Source: Acidimicrobiaceae bacterium (GTDB taxonomy: Bacteria; Actinomycetota; Acidimicrobiia; Acidimicrobiales; RAAP-2). From it: a stretch of 64,000 bases of DNA. Below the pieces are notes generated by a model. That model was not told where the DNA came from, made no database searches, and saw nothing but the letters and a program-made list of their open reading frames with translations. The position numbers were made by a program, and so were the translations under genes. Below, piece after piece: positions 61,625 through 64,000 of the stretch. The DNA lies in the NCBI GenBank assembly GCA_003132305.1, contig PKXJ01000004.1, positions 109,624 through 173,623 of the forward strand. The letters run 5' to 3'. Numbering within the stretch: the stretch's first letter is position 1; each line of letters begins with the position of its first letter.

Positions 61625-62515
61625 ATGCGAGCGGCCTCGACTCTAAGTCAAACACTGGCGATTTTCTTCGCGCTCCTTACGGCGCTGGCTAACGCACTGG
61701 CCCTCACCACGCAACACATCGCGAGCACTCGAAAGGTGGATCATTCGTCTACTTGGCAGTTGACGCTTTTCTTGCTTCGCCAACCTCTCTGGCTGCTCGG
61801 TTGGGTCGCCCTCGTTGGATCGCTGGTGTTTCAAGCACTCGCCCTGCACTTTGGACCGATGTCCGAAGTTCAGCCACTGCTCGTGAGTGAACTCATCATC
61901 GCGCTGCTTCTTCGCCGTCTTTGGATTCACCAACGCATTCGCCGACTCGCGTGGTTGAGTGCGGGCCTAACCGTCATTGGCTTGAGCGTGTTCCTCTTCG
62001 CGAGCTCGCCGAGCGGTCCCGCCCACGTGCCCGGCACCTCTTCGTGGGTCGTCCCCGTCCTCCTCTGCGTGGGCGTCACGATGGCTCTCGTTCTCTTCGC
62101 TCGGAGCGGATCGCCGAGCCGCCGCGCGGGACTTTTTGCGGCGGCGACGGGAGTGGCGTGGGCCCTTGAGGCCACGTTCATCAAAGCGACGACCGACACC
62201 ATCTCGTCCTCGGGATTCGTTGGCGCGCTGGCGCACTGGCCGCTCTACGCCTTCATCGTCGGTGGCGTGGTAGGACTGCTCTGCGAACAAGCGGCCCTTC
62301 ACGTCGGTCCCCTGAAGGTGTCCCAACCCTTCATCGTCATCGTTGATCCCATCGTGAGTGTCGCGCTCGGCGTCTGGCTCTACAGCGAGAAACTACGCAG
62401 CGGCGCCGTGCACCTGGGTATCGCCGGGCTCGGCTTTCTCGCCATGGGCGTAGGCGTCGTCGCGCTCACCCAGAGCGCCCCTTCGACAATGAAGGCGGAA
62501 ATTCACCGGCTATGA
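61625..62515 (+). CDS. EamA-like (DMT) transporter
   Basis: 296 aa with ten membrane helices in two repeats. LALHFGPMSEVQPLLVSELIIALLLRR and AALHVGPLKVSQPFIVIVDPIVSVALGV are the paired signature segments. Substrate unknown. TAGCGT (61612-61617) lies 7 nt before the ATG, suggesting a leaderless start. Overlaps the next gene by 4 nt. Confidence 0.85.
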   Translation: MRAASTLSQTLAIFFALLTALANALALTTQHIASTRKVDHSSTWQLTLFLLRQPLWLLGWVALVGSLVFQALALHFGPMSEVQPLLVSELIIALLLRRLWIHQRIRRLAWLSAGLTVIGLSVFLFASSPSGPAHVPGTSSWVVPVLLCVGVTMALVLFARSGSPSRRAGLFAAATGVAWALEATFIKATTDTISSSGFVGALAHWPLYAFIVGGVVGLLCEQAALHVGPLKVSQPFIVIVDPIVSVALGVWLYSEKLRSGAVHLGIAGLGFLAMGVGVVALTQSAPSTMKAEIHRL

Positions 62516-63105
62516 CCAATCCCAAACCCTCTATCCGCGTCGTACGTTCAATGAAAGCGCGCGTGACCCGCGACGTCGCGCTGAGTCAGATTGCCTTCGC
62601 CTTTTTCATTGCGGTCTGCGTGGCTCTACACCCCGGCCTAGTCATAAAGACCAACGAAGGCGGGATGAGCAACTACGGCGTGCACTTAAAAACCGTGGTC
62701 CCGTACACCTTGGCGCTGGTACTCGCCTCGGCGCTGTCCTATCGCGCCACGCGATTTCTTCAGAGGGCGCGAATCGAGACGAGGCACTTTGATTTCCTAC
62801 TTCGCACCTACAGCGCGCTGATTCTGCTCACCTTATTGACCACCTACGGCTACACCCTCAGCACCGCGCAAAAGGATCTCCACGGCGCCGTCGGCGTCGC
62901 CGTCACTGTTTTTGAGTTAGTGGCGTCACTCTGGATGTATCGCGCCATACGTTCTCTGCATCTGGCGTTCGCCATTACGCTGATTGGCTTCGTCTTAGCC
63001 GCGTTGACGTTTTTCGGCGCACTGCACGTGTTGTTTCTCACGCAGGTCCTTGTCGGAGGCGCCTTCGCGGTTCTACTCGTGAGAACGAGTCGACTGTTGG
63101 GGTAG
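62512..63105 (+). CDS. Six-helix membrane protein of unknown function
   Basis: 197 aa with about six hydrophobic helices. A conserved-looking outer loop HPGLVIKTNEGGMSNYGVH follows the first helix. I do not recognise the family. Its start overlaps the EamA-like transporter stop by 4 nt (ATGA), so the two probably act or are made together. Confidence 0.75.
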   Translation: MTNPKPSIRVVRSMKARVTRDVALSQIAFAFFIAVCVALHPGLVIKTNEGGMSNYGVHLKTVVPYTLALVLASALSYRATRFLQRARIETRHFDFLLRTYSALILLTLLTTYGYTLSTAQKDLHGAVGVAVTVFELVASLWMYRAIRSLHLAFAITLIGFVLAALTFFGALHVLFLTQVLVGGAFAVLLVRTSRLLG

Positions 63106-63160
63106 GCAACCCGACGTCGAACGAGATCCGCGGCACGCTACGTCGAGGGTCTAGGCGTAA

Positions 63161-63520
63161 TCAGATAAAGGGTCCTGGGGTGGGCGTCTCGGAACTGGGT
63201 CCGAGTCCCGTCCGCTCTCGGATGACGGCTTCGAAGGCGTCGGGACTGTCGGGAGTGACGAACGGCTTTACGGACTTACCAATGTCGAGAATGAATCCGA
63301 TCTTCTTCACGGGACGTCGCAGGTCCAAGTTGGCCCAGTACTTGAAGTTGCCCGTACCCCAGATTCGACCTTTTCCCCTTAAGGCACTCGTCTCGAATCG
63401 ACGGATCCCCCTAATCGAGGTGTAGCGAATGTCCTTTGTGCCGTAGGGAAAGTAGTACCCGTGTACGCGAAGCATCATCGGCGTGCACTCGATCTTGCCG
63501 TCGCGGTACAACTCAATCAT
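63161..63520 (-). CDS. Conserved-looking hypothetical protein (PH-like fold possible)
   Basis: 119 aa, no signal peptide or membrane helix. Short beta-rich segments (IELYRDGKIECTPMMLRVHGYYFPYGTKDIRYTSIRGI) and an ending in a Pro-rich tail recall small bacterial PH-like proteins. The AT at 63520 gives ATG. Function unknown. Confidence 0.6.
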   Translation of the reverse strand: MIELYRDGKIECTPMMLRVHGYYFPYGTKDIRYTSIRGIRRFETSALRGKGRIWGTGNFKYWANLDLRRPVKKIGFILDIGKSVKPFVTPDSPDAFEAVIRERTGLGPSSETPTPGPFI

Positions 63521-63723
63521 GGGCGAATCCTACTGGCGGTCATCGCGACTCGCTCTTCGGCGACGTCGTGCTACGACGGGCGCCTAACCGGAAAAGTTGT
63601 TGACGTTGCCGTGACGAACACCTCGGGCCGAGATAAGTCGAGGAAGAGCGCCGCGTCAGTTTCTCGGACCGATCGACGTCGTCGCAGCGACCGAGCGGAC
63701 CTCGTATCCGACGTTCCTTAGCG

Positions 63724-64000
63724 CTACAACGAACCGATGATGCTCTTGCGGTAGGCCTCAATCGTGCCCTCGGGACTGTCGTGCATGAGATAGAGGGCGA
63801 ACTGGTCGACACCGAGCTCGTCGAGCTCACTGAGGCGTTCTCGATGTTGCTCCACCGGGCCGAGCAGACAGAATCGATCGATAATCTCGTCGGGCACGAA
63901 CTCAGTGTCGGGATTACCGGTCTGGCCGTGATGGCTGTAGTCGTAGCCCTTACGGTCCTTGATGTAGTCGGTCAACGCGGGAGGAACGATGTTTGAGTCG
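63724..64000 (-). CDS. LLM-class (luciferase-like) flavin-dependent oxidoreductase, C-terminus (partial)
   Basis: The last 92 codons; the gene continues past the right edge. IVPPALTDYIKDRKGYDY, FVPDEIIDRFCLLGPVEQHRERLSELDELGVDQFALYLM is the typical C-terminal end of F420- or FMN-dependent luciferase-like enzymes. Actinobacteria have many such F420-dependent enzymes; the substrate is unknown. The 203 nt between this and the upstream hypothetical show no gene. Confidence 0.8.
   Translation of the reverse strand, partial: DSNIVPPALTDYIKDRKGYDYSHHGQTGNPDTEFVPDEIIDRFCLLGPVEQHRERLSELDELGVDQFALYLMHDSPEGTIEAYRKSIIGSL

Noticed and set aside
1..64000. Mobile elements, prophage, CRISPR-Cas, toxin-antitoxin or known defence systems.
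   Set aside because: No transposase, integrase, Cas, nuclease-antitoxin pair or att-like repeat was found on either strand. The only gene whose codon use looked foreign is the cis-prenyltransferase.

Overview
The window is about 60% G+C bacterial chromosome, dense with genes on both strands. No phage, insertion sequence, CRISPR array, integron or plasmid function is visible. Three things point to Actinomycetota: the minimal ribosomal proteins bS22 and bL37, many GTG/TTG starts with leaderless promoters, and the rsmI / metG / tatD / cell-wall protein / rsmA / ispE neighbourhood. An RlpA-like PASTA protein in place of the usual Rpf, the actinobacterial NuoF-like/ApbE/ferredoxin group and the general protein style suggest class Acidimicrobiia, possibly a freshwater or marine lineage. 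That placement is inference; no rRNA is present to test it.

Layout. 1-7265 (minus): housekeeping run glmU, prs, rplY (ctc), pth, mfd and the start of a SurA-like chaperone, mostly with 4-nt overlaps. 7283-14347: an alpha/beta hydrolase, tRNA-Gln(TTG), an OmpR-type two-component system, then a redox operon (Thr/Pro-rich anchored protein, ApbE, di-heme ferric-reductase-like membrane protein, NuoF-like flavoprotein, ferredoxin), then a VOC protein. 14402-20363: bS22, ispE, rsmA, a PASTA-DPBB cell-wall protein, tatD, metG, rsmI and bL37. 20368-27629: GDPD, DUF3817 and another small membrane protein, CtaG, a PfkB-family kinase, an M1 aminopeptidase, a GDT1-type transporter and a methyltransferase. 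27626-30785: a glycan-type trio (GT4, methyltransferase, alpha/alpha-toroid protein). 30871-40076: acyl-CoA dehydrogenase, MFS/MarR pair, SDR, NifU-like protein, P450, AhpD-like protein, carbonic anhydrase, unusual cis-prenyltransferase, GNAT, amidase. 40130-44230: pstSCAB phosphate uptake. 44296-46876: zinc-ribbon protein, thymidine kinase, TrmO-like protein, proline iminopeptidase. 46914-52648: complete peptide ABC importer. 52667-64000: PfkB kinase and divergent NCS1 permease, PiT phosphate transporter, PfkA, DUF3054, PAP2 phosphatase, a frameshifted SRPBCC gene, S51-type peptidase, glutaredoxin-thioredoxin reductase fusion, EamA transporter, two proteins of unknown function and the end of a luciferase-like flavoenzyme.

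How genes work together. Phosphate enters through high-affinity PstSCAB or low-affinity Pit. Peptides enter through the importer and may be trimmed by the adjacent proline iminopeptidase and by the M1 aminopeptidase. The redox operon probably moves electrons from NAD(P)H or ferredoxin through flavins and heme to an extracytoplasmic acceptor, with the upstream two-component system as its likely regulator. Most of the window is core genome. The points most worth following are this redox operon and its twin dyad, the GlmU lacking its acetyltransferase end, the PASTA-DPBB protein with an apparent CTG start, the atypical cis-prenyltransferase, the 14-bp hairpin inside the peptide importer operon, and the palindrome before the Grx-TrxR fusion.
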